The translations under genes were made by a program, and so were the position numbers. Of a stretch of DNA of 64,000 bases, positions 46,762 to 57,500 are shown piece after piece (within the stretch, counting starts at the first letter, position 1; the number at the start of each line of letters is the position of its first letter). The DNA comes from Panulirus ornatus. Lineage: Eukaryota > Arthropoda > Malacostraca > Decapoda > Palinuridae. The stretch is taken from contig NC_092225.1 in NCBI RefSeq assembly GCF_036320965.1, positions 57,419,424-57,483,423 of the forward strand. The letters run 5' to 3'. A model generated the notes under the pieces. It did no database searches and was not told the DNA's origin. It saw nothing but the letters and a program-made list of their open reading frames with translations.

Positions 46762-47165
46762 TTATAATCGTTGGTATGATATATACTTAATGATCTGTTC
46801 TATAATCGCTGGTATGGTATAATCTAATGATCTGTTCTATAATCGTTGGTATGATATAATCTAACGGTCTGTTCTATAATCGCTAGTATGGTATAATTCA
46901 ATGATCTGTTCTATGATCGTTGGTATGATATAATCTAACGATGTGTTCTATGATCGCTGGTATGGTATAATTTAGTGACCTTTTCTACAATCGTTGGTAT
47001 GATATAATTCAATGATCTGTTCTATAATCGTTGGTATGATATAATCTAACGACCTGTTCTATAATCGTTGGTATGATACAATCTAACGACCTGTTCTATA
47101 ATCGCTGGTATGGTACAATCTAACGACCTGTTCTACAATCGTTGGTGCCATATGATTCAACGACC
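46762..47165. repeat. 37-bp minisatellite, about 11 copies
   Basis: The unit is GTTCTATAATCGTTGGTATG followed by ATATAATCTAACGATCT. Main variants are CGCTGG for CGTTGG and GGTATAAT for GATATAAT. The last copies drift into the flank at about 47165. Confidence 0.92.
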
Positions 47166-47930
<765 letters not shown>

Positions 47931-48660
47931 TTTTTTTTTTTTTTTTTGCTTTGTCGCTGTCTCCCGCGTTTGCGAGGTAGCGCAAGGAAACAGACGAAAG
48001 AAATGGCCCAACCCACCCCCATACACATGTATATACATACGTCCACACACGCAAATATACATACCTACACAGCTTTCCATGGTTTACCCCAGACGCTTCA
48101 CATGCCCTGATTCAATCCACTGACAGCACGTCAACCCCGGCATACCACAGCGATCCAATTCACTCTATTCCTTGCCCTCCTTTCACCCTCCTGCATGTTC
48201 AGGCCCCGATCACAAAAAATCTTTTTCACTCCATCTTTCCACCTCAAATTTGGTCTCCCACTTCTCCTCGTTCCCTCCACCTCCGACACATATATCCTCT
48301 TGGTCAATCTTTCCTCACTCATTCTCTCCATGTGCCCAAACCATTTCAAAACACCCTCTTCTGCTCTCTCAACCACGCTCTTTTTATTTCCACACATCTC
48401 TCTTACCCTTACGTTACTTACTCGATCAAACCACCTCACACCACACATTGTCCTCAAACATCTCATTTCCAGCACATCCATCCTCCTGCGCACAACTCTA
48501 TCCATAGCCCACGCCTCGCAACCATACAACATTGTTGGAACCACTATTCCTTCAAACATACCCATTTTTGCTTTCCGAGATAATGTTCTCGACTTCCCCA
48601 CATTCTTCAAGGCTCCCAGGATTTTCGCCCCCTCCCCTCCCCCCACCCTATGATCCACTT
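47931..48660 (-). mobile_element. LINE (family L), 5'-truncated minus-strand copy
   Basis: On the minus strand it begins in the RT C-terminal region at about 48660 (GAAGTGGATCATAGGGTGGG), next to unrelated sequence. It has the stop near 48131, then a short-type UTR and the A17 tail at 47931-47947. Close to the 22107 copy in sequence (shared VCRG ending and NLRW). Confidence 0.92.
48131..48657 (-). pseudogene. LINE reverse transcriptase C-terminal fragment
   Basis: About 175 codons from EVDHRVGGGEGAKILGA to VCRG and stop. An extra GGGAGG-type in-frame insertion after HRVG adds two residues compared with other copies. CGKSRTL replaces WKSRTL-type context (NVGKS for NVWKS). No stop within. Confidence 0.9.
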
Positions 48661-49584
48661 CTTGGCGCTCGCCCTCCACACTAAGTTTGTCGACAATGTT
48701 GAGGTCTGAATATCAATGTAGGATCCTGACCCCTGCTCCCAGCTCCGTTCTTACAGGTTTCTGTTCACATTTTCGAACCTCTGTTGATACTGGCTATGAC
48801 TGGGCACTTACGTTTAATATAAGATAAAGGAAAGTAAGATATAAATGTACCGTAAGATAAATTCACATTACACCCATTTATTTTCGCATCGATAAACTGT
48901 CTACGCACGGCCTAGGACCTTAGCCCTGCACAATGCTGCCACTAGTGACCTGCTATCGTCTGTCTGTCACGCCTCTCTCAACTGCGTCTGATATGCTCAT
49001 CTTGGAGAAACGAGTCAGTCAAAGTCATTCAGCGTCACTGGAGAGCCTGGAGGACGGCACGATATACCTCAACAATTCTAAAGGTCGGGACTGAATCCTC
49101 GAGAGCATTATGAAACGGAAGTCCAATAGACAGGGTCAGTAATGCACGTGTGGTGAGTGATACCCGAGCGTTTCAGAGCTGTCTTGACGTGTTCTCTTCC
49201 AGGATGCAGTGAAGGTGCGTCATCAGATCAGACGCATGTGGAGACTCCTTACCAGTAGGAATGGATAAAGTCCTTATAACTACTCATTCTTTATATCCAG
49301 GAACATTTCTCATTTTGTCCCTGAGAACAGAACAAGATTATGAATCTGGTGAATGCGTATACAGTTTCTCGCATACATTATCAACACTGGGTTCAGCTAA
49401 CACACAGTCTTATGAACAGCAATTCGTCTTTATCCTGAGATTTTCCCTAAGTCACTTTACCTGCAGAGAGCATTTTGTCAGCATTTCATTTCCCGCGTAT
49501 CTCTTCCTTATACCTCCTCCGTCTCAAGATCATCATCCTCTCCTCTTAACCAACGTCCTAACCCATTATCTTGGCCCGAACCTC
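48661..49584. other. Anonymous sequence
   Basis: No gene or element recognised. The 140-codon plus frame at 49261-49683 runs into a tandem repeat and has no domain. Confidence 0.4.
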
Positions 49585-49735
49585 TTACAACTACACAACC
49601 CGCCCTCCCGAACTTCTTGTAAGTACACTATATGGCCTCCCGAACCTCTAGGTAGACTTTGCGCCCTCCCGAACCTCTTGTAGGTAGACAACGCGCTCTC
49701 CCGAACCTCTTGTAAGTACACTATCTACCCTCTAC
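49585..49735. repeat. Short tandem repeat with CCTCCCGAACCTCTTGTA
   Basis: The word CCCGAACCTCT recurs about five times at irregular spacing of about 20-40 bases, with GTAAGTACACTAT spacers in some copies. Confidence 0.7.
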
Positions 49736-49859
49736 GGCTAGTATATGTGCCCCTCACCCCTGTCAATAGGTTCTGAATAAATAGTTTGGTGTTGCACCGT
49801 TATAAGACCTTTCAGAACTTTGTATCTGCATAACTCATAGAATTCATACTTACACCACT

Positions 49860-50360
49860 GCCCACGACCCTCAACACGTATGTTTGGACCATTATAAACG
49901 ATTCTCAGAGATGATCTATAACATCATATGTGGCCTTTAGAAATGGTGTTTACACCGCCGCACACGATACTCAGAATTGGTGTTTGCGCCAACGAACGCG
50001 ATCGATAGAGCTCATGTCTGCATCACCACAGCTCTTGATCCTCAGAACTTATGTTGGACACCATCACATACCATCCTCAAAAGTGTGAGGTTTCCATCAC
50101 CATAAACGACCCATGAGCCTGGTACCTGTACCACCACATACGACCCTTAACACTGGTGCTTGCACCACCAATAACGATCTTTAAAACTGGTGTTTGCACC
50201 ATCACACACGACCTTCCAATCTGGTGCTTGCACCACCATTAACGATCTTCAAATCTGGTGTTTGCACCACCACACACACGCACACGTCCTTCAAATCTGG
50301 TGCTTGCACCACCACACCACGTCCTTCAAATCTGGTGCATGCATCACTACGCACCAGGAG
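49860..50360. repeat. ~36-bp minisatellite with a divergence gradient
   Basis: The unit is close to AATCTGGTGTTTGCACCACC plus ACACACGACCTTCA. Copies from 50150 to 50350 are well kept. Those to the left become progressively worse, until only TGGTGTTTAC-CACC words remain near 49880. Confidence 0.8.
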
Positions 50361-50902
50361 TTGGTTAGATGCGTCACGTAAACCGAAATGAATATTTTAC
50401 AATGTTGTGATTCATTTGATATACTGATGGAACACACCCACGGGATGAAAACGGTCGGCTGTTATAAAAAGGAGAATAACTTAGTTATCACACTTGTATC
50501 ATTCATTCTGCCTTTTTGTATGTGATATACTGAATAAAACCTAATCTATTCATCGGGTCACTTGTAGGTAATAGGCAGCCACCGAGCAAAGAGGTTTATT
50601 ATCGGTACTACATGCCTGTCTATCGAGAACATTAGTGATGACTACGCAATGAACCATCACTTCAGTGGCTCTCATGTTTCGCTCCTTCGGCCCAGGTAGC
50701 AGTTATTCCTTTCTGCTTCACCCACAAGCGGGATGCTGGCTATTTCAGTCCACATATATATATACAAACTCTCCATTTCACGCATGACACTTGACGACAC
50801 GAAACTCGCATTACTTCGTCTTCGTAAACCATAGGATTTCCTGCGGTGAGCAATATGCGTTGGTCTTGCCTTTTCAAGGCAAAGTAGTACCGTAAGTACT
50901 CA

Positions 50903-50907
<5 letters not shown>
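50361..50907. other. Anonymous sequence
   Basis: Nothing recognised. Confidence 0.4.

Positions 50908-50972
<65 letters not shown>
50908..50972. repeat. (CT)n microsatellite
   Basis: About 32 CT units, degenerating to CTTTCTTT at the right end. Confidence 0.95.
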
Positions 50973-50979
<7 letters not shown>

Positions 50980-51550
50980 CTCTGTCTCGACGGAAAAAAA
51001 GACATATCTAAATGTCTCAACCGTTCCGTTAAGACTGGTCTTGGCATGCCAGGTGTTTTTCCAAGGTTGGGAATCATGTGCCTAAACATGGCAATTGGGA
51101 GAAGGGTTTAACAGATTAATCTTACAGTCTAAACCTTTCCAAAATTGGGTCACCAAACGCTACTAAAACATTCATTTTTTTTTTTTACAGGACTTCCTGC
51201 TCTTTATGGGAATCAGGTCAAGAGTTTTAATTAGCTTCAAGTTAGAGAATTTGCTTTGATGACGAGAGGACATATCCAATATCCCTTTACGTTAGGTGGA
51301 CGCTGATAACTAGAGTGTATATACTTATACATAATTACCCCAGGACTAATTTCTATGAAAGAGTCCTGGTGGTATTACCCAGGACCTCTCTAAAGGGCAC
51401 CTGCTGCCTAGGGCTGCTGCCCTAGTTTCAGTAGAAGAGAAATGTAGACTCCTCTGGAGTGAGACCTTGACGAGACAGTGCTCCCAATGATTCAACCTCG
51501 CCAAAGGTGACTTTTCACTCGCAGTGGAAGCTCCAGTGGGCGGAGGCAGG

Positions 51551-51553
<3 letters not shown>
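50980..51553. other. Anonymous sequence
   Basis: No gene or element recognised. Confidence 0.4.
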
Positions 51554-51621
<68 letters not shown>

Positions 51622-51624
51622 TAT
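51554..51624. repeat. (TA)n array
   Basis: TA run with one ACAT break. Left border of the TE cluster. Confidence 0.95.
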
Positions 51625-51696
51625 CGGAAAGGATCACAATTTTGCGCGTGATCAAAATATTCCCATGAATCCACGGGGAAAATGAAACAATAAGTT

Positions 51697-51733
51697 TCCA
51701 AGTGCACTTTCGTGTAATGATCATCATCAGGGA
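51697..51733 (-). ncRNA. Candidate hammerhead ribozyme, PLE left half
   Basis: Minus strand: CCCTGATGA with the CTGATGA core intact, a shortened stem II region, ACACGAAA, GTGCAC, TTGG. Stem I can pair only CC with GG. Weaker than the 20884 candidate. Confidence 0.4.
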
Positions 51734-51803
51734 GACGCAAGCGAGAAATATAAGTCAGTTGAGATACATCGAAGAAACTGACTTATATTTCTCTCTTGTG
51801 TCA

Positions 51804-51842
51804 CCCCTGATGATATGACTATTACACGAAAGTGCACTTGGG
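51804..51842 (+). ncRNA. Candidate hammerhead ribozyme, PLE right half
   Basis: Plus strand: CCC, CTGATGA, a 14-base stem II region (TATGACTATTACAC, poorer pairing than 20884), GAAA, GTGCAC, TT, GGG. The core bases are intact, and stem I can form CCC/GGG. Confidence 0.42.
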
Positions 51843-51888
51843 AATTTACCGTGTTTCATTTTCCCCGTGGACTCATAGGAATATATAA

Positions 51889-51892
<4 letters not shown>

Positions 51893-51944
<52 letters not shown>
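51893..51944. repeat. (TA)n array
   Basis: TA run between the PLE palindrome and an S1 copy. Confidence 0.95.
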
Positions 51945-51946
<2 letters not shown>

Positions 51947-52181
51947 CTTCTTCTAAACTATTCGCCATTTCCCGCGTTAGCGAGGTAGCGTTAAGAACAG
52001 AGGACTGGGCCTTTTTCGGAATATCCTCACCTGGCCCACTCTGTTCCTTCTTTTGGAAAAAAAAAAAAAGAAAAAGACGAGAGGGGAGGATTTCCAGCCC
52101 CCCGCCCCCTCCCCTTTTAGTCGCCTTCTACGACACGCAGGGAATACGTGGGAAGTATTCTTAATCCCCTATCCCCAGGGA
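51945..52181 (-). mobile_element. Short interspersed repeat S1
   Basis: Full-length minus-strand copy with the reversed tail motif CCCGCGTTAGCGAGGTAGCG near its left end and TATCCCCAGGGAT at its right end. First of three S1 copies in the same orientation here, each separated by (TA)n. Confidence 0.9.
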
Positions 52182-52183
52182 TA

Positions 52184-52201
52184 AATATATATATATATAT
52201 A
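52184..52201. repeat. (TA)n array
   Basis: Short TA run between two S1 copies. Confidence 0.9.
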
Positions 52202-52432
52202 TTCTTCTTTCAAACTATTCGCCATTTCCCGCATTAGCGAGGTAGCGTTAAGAACAGAGGCCTGGGCCTTTGAGGGAATACCCTCACCTCGCCCAATTCT
52301 CTGTTCCTTCTTTTGGAAAATTAAAAAAAATGAGAGGGGAGGATTTCCAGCCCCCCGCTCCCTCCCCTTTTAGTCGCCTTCTACGACACGCAGGGAACAC
52401 GTGGGAAGTATTCTTTCTCCCCTATCCCCAGG

Positions 52433-52434
<2 letters not shown>
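52202..52434 (-). mobile_element. Short interspersed repeat S1
   Basis: Full-length minus-strand copy. It has the CCCTATCCCCAGGGA end and TTCGCCATTTCCCGCATTAG tail and differs from its neighbours by scattered substitutions. It is therefore a separate insertion or an old duplicate, not an assembly echo. Confidence 0.9.

Positions 52435-52508
<74 letters not shown>
52435..52508. repeat. (TA)n array
   Basis: TA run with one ACAT break. Confidence 0.95.
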
Positions 52509-52738
52509 TTTCTCTTTCAAACTATTCGCCATTTCCCGCGTTAGCGAGGTAGCGTTAAGAACAGAGGACTGGGCCTTTGAGGGAATATCCTCACCTGGCC
52601 CCCTTCTCTCTTCCATCTTGTGGAAAATTAAAAAAAAAGAGAGGGGAGGATTTCCAGCCCCCCGCTCCCTCCCCTTTTAGTCGCCTTCTACGACATGCAG
52701 GGAATACGTGGGAAGTATTCTTTCTCCCTTATCCCCAG
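52509..52738 (-). mobile_element. Short interspersed repeat S1
   Basis: Full-length minus-strand copy with the CTTATCCCCAGGA end. Third of the tandemly arranged S1 copies. Confidence 0.9.

Positions 52739-52805
<67 letters not shown>
52739..52805. repeat. (TA)n array
   Basis: About 33 TA units. Confidence 0.95.
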
Positions 52806-52808
<3 letters not shown>

Positions 52809-52989
52809 CTATGAGTTCACCGGGAGAATGAAACACGAAAAGTTCCCAAGTGCACTTTCGTGTAATAATCACATCATCAGGGGGGAGACAAGAGATTATT
52901 ACACGAAAGTGCACTTGGGAACTTTTCGCGTTTCATTTTCCCCGTGGACTCATAGGAATATCTTGATTACGCGCAAAATTGTGATCCTT

Positions 52990-52995
<6 letters not shown>
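52806..52995. mobile_element. Short palindromic Penelope-like tail pair
   Basis: The left half is minus orientation (TATGAGTTCACCGGGAGAAT, then GAAACACGAAAAGTTCCCAAG). The right half is plus orientation (GATTATTACACGAAAGTGCA, then CTTTTCGCGTTTCATTTTCC) and continues to ATTGTGATCCTTTCCAATA. Arms are about 75-80 bases and the centre is only about 20 bases. The left half includes a hammerhead-like core. The right half starts inside stem II and lacks CTGATGA. Confidence 0.8.
52845..52883 (-). ncRNA. Candidate hammerhead ribozyme, PLE tail
   Basis: Minus strand: CCC, CTGATGA, TGTGATTATTACAC, GAAA, GTGCAC, TT, GGG. Identical in core to the 20884 candidate, which suggests the motif is under constraint in the family or the copies are recent. 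Confidence 0.48.

Positions 52996-53049
<54 letters not shown>
52996..53049. repeat. (TA)n array
   Basis: About 27 TA units. Confidence 0.95.
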
Positions 53050-53053
<4 letters not shown>

Positions 53054-53286
53054 GGGGATAGGGGAGAAAGAATACTTCCCACGTATTCCCTGCGTGTCGT
53101 GGAAGGCGACTAAAAGAGGAGAGAGCGGGGGGCTGGAAATCCTCCCCTCTCTTTTTTTTAATTTTCCAAAAGAAGAAAGAGAGAAGGGGGCCAGGTGAGG
53201 ATATTCCCTCAAAAGCCCAGTCCTCTGTTCTTAACGCTACCTCGCTAATGCGGAAAATGGCGCATAGTATGAAAAAAGAAAAAAAA

Positions 53287-53303
<17 letters not shown>
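53050..53303 (+). mobile_element. Short interspersed repeat S1 with long A-tail
   Basis: Plus-strand copy from CCCTGGGGATAGGGGAGAAA to ATGGCGCATAGTATGAAAAA, ending in an A-run of about 30 that leads into (TA)n. An A-tail after the shared tail motif supports LINE-type target-primed insertion. Confidence 0.9.

Positions 53304-53369
<66 letters not shown>
53304..53369. repeat. (TA)n array
   Basis: About 33 TA units between the S1 A-tail and a LINE L fragment. Confidence 0.95.
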
Positions 53370-53372
<3 letters not shown>

Positions 53373-53664
53373 GCATGAAGTCTGTTGGGGATGAGAGAGC
53401 TTGGGAAGTGAGTCAGTTGTTGTTCGCTGATGATACAGCGCTGGTGGCTGATTCATGTGAGAAACTGCAGAAGCTGGTGACTGAGTTTGGTAAAGTGTGT
53501 GAAAGAAGAAAGTTAAGAGTAAATGTGAATAAGAGCAAGGTTATTAGGTACAGTAGGGTTGAGGGTCAAGTCAATTGGGAGGTGAGTTTGAATGGAGAAA
53601 AACTGGAGGAAGTGAAGTCAATTGGGAGGTAAGTTTGAATGGAGAAAAACTGGAGGAAGTAAAG
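53370..53664 (+). mobile_element. LINE L internal fragment, truncated at both ends, with 47-bp duplication
   Basis: Begins at MKSVGDERAWEVSQ, contains LLFADDTALVADS and RVNVNKSKVIRYS, and stops after NGEKLEEVK. It lacks the C-terminal region and the 3' UTR, which is unusual for a LINE insertion because reverse transcription starts at the 3' end. The last 47 bases occur twice (53571-53617 and 53618-53664). The first unit has GTGAGTTTG and GTGAAG, as in the 35840/36788 copies. The second has GTAAGTTTG and GTAAAG, as in the 22107 copy. It therefore joins two subfamilies. A TAG then ends the frame. Confidence 0.88.
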
Positions 53665-53668
53665 TAGA

Positions 53669-54146
53669 ACCTCAGTAGTAGTCCTAGGAAGATGAAACGT
53701 TAGGAGTCACTCCTGAAGTTTCATCTTCCTGGAAGGTTTCATCGTGGTGCCTCGTCTCCGACGTCCTCCTTCCGCCCGTCACGAGCAGCAGGTGTAACAG
53801 CAAAAGACCTAAAGCCACGCCCGCGGCACTCCTGCAACCCTAGCACACGATATGGGCCACACCCATCTCCTCCTACAGGAGCTGCACGTTGACTCGATAG
53901 CCACGCAATTCTACCACGTGCTCCTACGTCATCTGGCATCCTCACCAACATCACATATTACTCGACCTACCTCACTTTACCTCCTCTTCATCATTATCCT
54001 GCACCTCCAATAGCGCATTGTCCCTGGGCTATCTCGCTCTGTGGACCTTAACCACTGAAGTATTTTTGTTGTTTAACGTGTTGCCGTGCCCCTCTCTCAG
54101 TTATACCACTCCAACAACCTAACCAGAACACTCGCTAAACTGGTGT
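53669..54146. repeat. Segmental duplication, copy A
   Basis: Starts ACCTCAGTAGTAGTCC. Shares with copy B (54938-55815) TTTCATCTTC-TGG, AGGTTTCAT-GTGGTGCCTC, CGTCACGAGCAGCAG-TGTA, one GCCACACCCA-CTCCTCCTAC unit, CTCTCAGTTATACC-CTCCAA and more, in the same order. It holds a single minisatellite unit where copy B has about ten. At 53684-53731 the bases AGGAAGATGAAAC and GTTTCATCTTCCT form a perfect 13-base hairpin that copy B lacks. Confidence 0.8.
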
Positions 54147-54937
54147 CCCTGGAGTGACTGATAAGAGATTTTCGGACACGTTCTTACAGTGCTGCTGTCA
54201 ACCTTCCATAACCCCTACTGCCGTAGTCCTTTTTTCACCAACCACCCAGCGTCTTCCCACAACTGTCCACCCTGTACTTGCTAGGTTCAGCCGGCCACTC
54301 CATTACCCTCAGATGAAATCTGTCTTATTCAGCCAGCAAAGTCCCGTGTAACAACGTCTTCTACCGGTATGGCGTTACAAGGCACACTCCCTCTGTGGAA
54401 CCTGGAAACATCGGACCTTGTGGGGGTATTGTTGCAAAAGGGGGTATCTTCCCACTCCACTCCCCGCCAGCAATGGACGACCAGCCGACTATACCATCTG
54501 GCTCATCAACATCCAAGCTTTAATCTCGAAAAAAATGAGGAGGAAAGGGGAGTAGTTTAGTAACCCCACTGACGCCCTGACTTAGTGGCAGGTCACAGTG
54601 GGTGACCTCACCTGACCTAATAATCTACAGAAGAATGAGCTTGGCTGGCCAACCTACGGCCGCATCTGTGACATTACCCCGTGACATCCATAATCGACGT
54701 CCAGAGTCAGAAGGGATCGAAGACTTGGAATGGTTACCGTAAGCGGTTACGCAGAGAGAGGTCAGGACTTGTGCCATTAGGCTTAGACGACCCTACCTTC
54801 CTGCCTCTTATACTTGAATATCACTGTAGGAAAGAAGTGAGGCAGCTGACTCGCCCGAGACAAGTGTACCACTCCAGTACTTGAAGTCTTATCGATGTGA
54901 TGCCAGGCTCAATCCACCCCTTGAACGCCTCCTCCAA
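54147..54937. other. Anonymous sequence between the two duplicated segments
   Basis: No gene or element recognised. Confidence 0.4.
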
Positions 54938-55815
54938 ACCTCAGTAGTAGTCCCAACGTGACTCTAGACGTTTCATCTTCGTGGCAGGTTTCATTGTGGT
55001 GCCTCATCTCTGACGTCCACCTACGACAGGATCTGCATGGACTTCGCCTCTGCCCGTCACGAGCAGCAGCTGTAACAACAAGGGATCTACGACCACGCCC
55101 GCCCGCTGCAACTCAAGCAAAAAAAGGCATCCGCCGCCCACTCAAGGAGCAGCGATACGTGCCACACCCACCTCCTCCTACAGGAGCCGCGATACGTGCC
55201 ACACCCACCTCCTCCTAGAGGAGCCGCGATACGTGCCACACCCACCTCCTCCTACAGGAGCCGAGATACGTGCCACACCCACCTCCTCCTACAGGAGCCG
55301 CGATACGTGCCACACCCACCTCCTCCTACAGGAGCCGCGATACGTGCCACACCCACCTCCTCCTACAGGAGCCGCGATACGTGCCACACCCACCTCCTCC
55401 AACATGAGCCGCGATACGTGCCACACCCACCTCCTCCTACAGGAGCCGAGATACGTGCCACACCCACCTCCTCCTACAGGAGCCGCGATATGTGCCACAC
55501 CCACCTCCTCCTACAGGAGTTCCACGTAATCTCGGAAGCTACACACTTCCACAAGGTTCTCCTGCTTCATATGACGTCTACCATCACCAGCATCACAGGA
55601 CCCCTGCCATGCCTGTCTCGTATAACTCGACCTTCCTTACTTTACCTCTTCTTCACCATAATCCTACACGTTTAACTAGCTCATTTTCCCTGGGCAATCT
55701 CACTTTATGGACCTTGACTAATAAAGTATTGTTACTGTTGTTGAACGTGTTTTCGTGCCCCTCTCTCAGTTATACCTCTCCAACAACCCAACCAAAAGAC
55801 TCACTATAGTACGAT
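54938..55815. repeat. Segmental duplication, copy B, with expanded minisatellite
   Basis: Diverged direct copy of 53669-54146. It is about 400 bases longer, mainly because of the 37-bp array at 55140-55525. Confidence 0.8.
55140..55525. repeat. 37-bp minisatellite, about 10 copies
   Basis: The unit is GCCGCGATACGTGCCACACC followed by CACCTCCTCCTACAGGA. Units are nearly identical, with GAGATACG, GATATGTG and AACATGAGC variants. 37 bases is not a multiple of three, so the same DNA is read in three frames in turn. The long Pro/His/Arg-rich frames here are a consequence of that, not evidence of a gene. Confidence 0.93.
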
Positions 55816-56893
55816 AATGCTGTTAAATGCAATGATCAAATAATATGCTCTCGACGTTTATATCATTACGTATTTCAACGTGATATGTATCCGTAGTTTG
55901 CTATATCTTGGGTGATTTACGTACCCGGATGACTGTTGTTGATGGCTGACGGCATCTCAATAAGGAATGTGAGCTAAACAGTTCGCATAGATGTGCTAAC
56001 ATGCTCAGGAGGGGTTGAGATGTGTACAAATAACTTTGGACAGTTTGCTTCACAGGTTCAGAATATTTGATGACTTGCCGCTTTCGCTTTAAAAATAATA
56101 GATGAAACAACAAATGTACTACGTAATAAGGAACAAACGATCCAATCCTGCTGAAGGCTTAATAGGTAAACTGTATGGGAGGAAAAAAGGTGGAGGGAGA
56201 AAGGGGGGAAGAATTTATGTCATTTCATTAATTAGTATCGATTCATTTTTCATTTTGACTCTGGAAACAATTAATCACTATGACGCTATTTTGGGTGTGT
56301 GACCCAGCCTCTCAGCACGGATGTAGTGTGTGATGATTGCACCTTCAGCAGTAGGATCGTTTCTGCCATTCTGTGTTAACTGCTGGGAAAAGTGTAATGC
56401 CAACTGGGAGGTGCGTCTGCTTGGCTTCTACCGACATTACGGACCGAGAAAACCTTTACAGGATCTAAACAAGCGCCAGGTGGACCCTTTTGGTCAGCCG
56501 TCAGCAGGAAGGTCACTTTCCTAAAGCTCTCCCGCCCAGCATATTAGAAAATGATCTTGGTACAGCGCATGCGTCTCACCTGTTCGTATCATTAGTCACT
56601 CTGTCTCCAGAGAAGAGCACTTCTCACATGGTTTAGAGCCCATTTCTTCTGTTCATAGCCTTTCCCTCCACTTCAAAGCCCTGCCCACTTTCCGAACACT
56701 TAAAACTAGTGGAGGTACAGACGCTGTGACTAAAACCCCAAACCTTATATCACCTCCACACACTGTTAGGATACTGTGGTAGAAACGACGTCGAATTCTA
56801 CCGTCTACAAAGGTGGCGTCCGTTTTTCCGTGTGGAAAACTGCATAAATATATCTATATGTATGTGAGTGTGTTTGTTAGTGTGTGTGTGTGT

Positions 56894-56894
<1 letters not shown>
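55816..56894. other. Anonymous sequence
   Basis: No gene or element recognised. Confidence 0.4.

Positions 56895-56974
<80 letters not shown>
56895..56974. repeat. (GA)n microsatellite
   Basis: About 40 GA units, preceded by a short GT run at 56876-56893. Confidence 0.95.
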
Positions 56975-56976
<2 letters not shown>

Positions 56977-57189
56977 CCACTCGAAAGCAATATATCTAGA
57001 TTCCCAGACACATATACGTGTTTACAGACGCCCTCCACCACACGTAACACGGCGGCTTGGCCCAGCTAGATGCTCGCCTCGGCTTTACAGTGGAATGTTT
57101 TCCCTCTAGACTTAGGATTTACTGTACATGCGAGTCTCCCCCTACGCATTTGTACCGCCACGCTCACAAGTTTTCCTACTTGTAAACCT

Positions 57190-57500
57190 CTGACTTCCTT
57201 GTGCTCAAGGTAAACTACCTGATATGTATACCTGCTACCTGAGGCTCCCTTCCGACCATGTAAACTTCCATAATCCTATGCTCAAGGTAGACTCAGATGC
57301 TACCTGAGGCTTCCTCCCAACCATGTAAACCTCCGACATCTGGCGCTCAAGTTAAACTCAAAGGCTAACCTGAAGGCTTCCCCCTGGCCATGTAAACCCT
57401 CATCATCCGGCGCTCAAGGTAAACTCAAAGGCTAAACTGAGGCTTCCCCCTGGCCATGTAAACCTCCATCATCCGGCGCTTAAGGCAGACTACACTGTTA
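57190..57500. repeat. ~66-bp minisatellite, about 4.5 copies
   Basis: The unit runs GAGGCTTCCCCCTGGCCATG, TAAACCTCCATCATCCGGCG, CTCAAGGTAAACTCAAAGGC, TAAACT. The first copies are diverged (TCCCTTCCGACCATGTAAAC) and the last two are close. Confidence 0.85.

Larger units (their letters stand above)
51625..51892. mobile_element. Palindromic Penelope-like tail pair
   Basis: The left half (51625 to about 51760) is the PLE tail in minus orientation, starting CGGAAAGGATCACAATTTTG. The right half (about 51768-51892) is the tail in plus orientation. They meet at a centre where AAGTCAGTT and AACTGACTT are separated by GAGATACATCGAAGA. No coding sequence remains. Each half contains a hammerhead-like core. 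(TA)n on both outer sides. Confidence 0.8.

Noticed and set aside
55196..55675. Pro/His/Arg-rich repeat protein frames over the 37-bp array
   Set aside because: A 37-bp unit shifts frame each copy, so three overlapping frames are open at once. There is no sign that one is selected.
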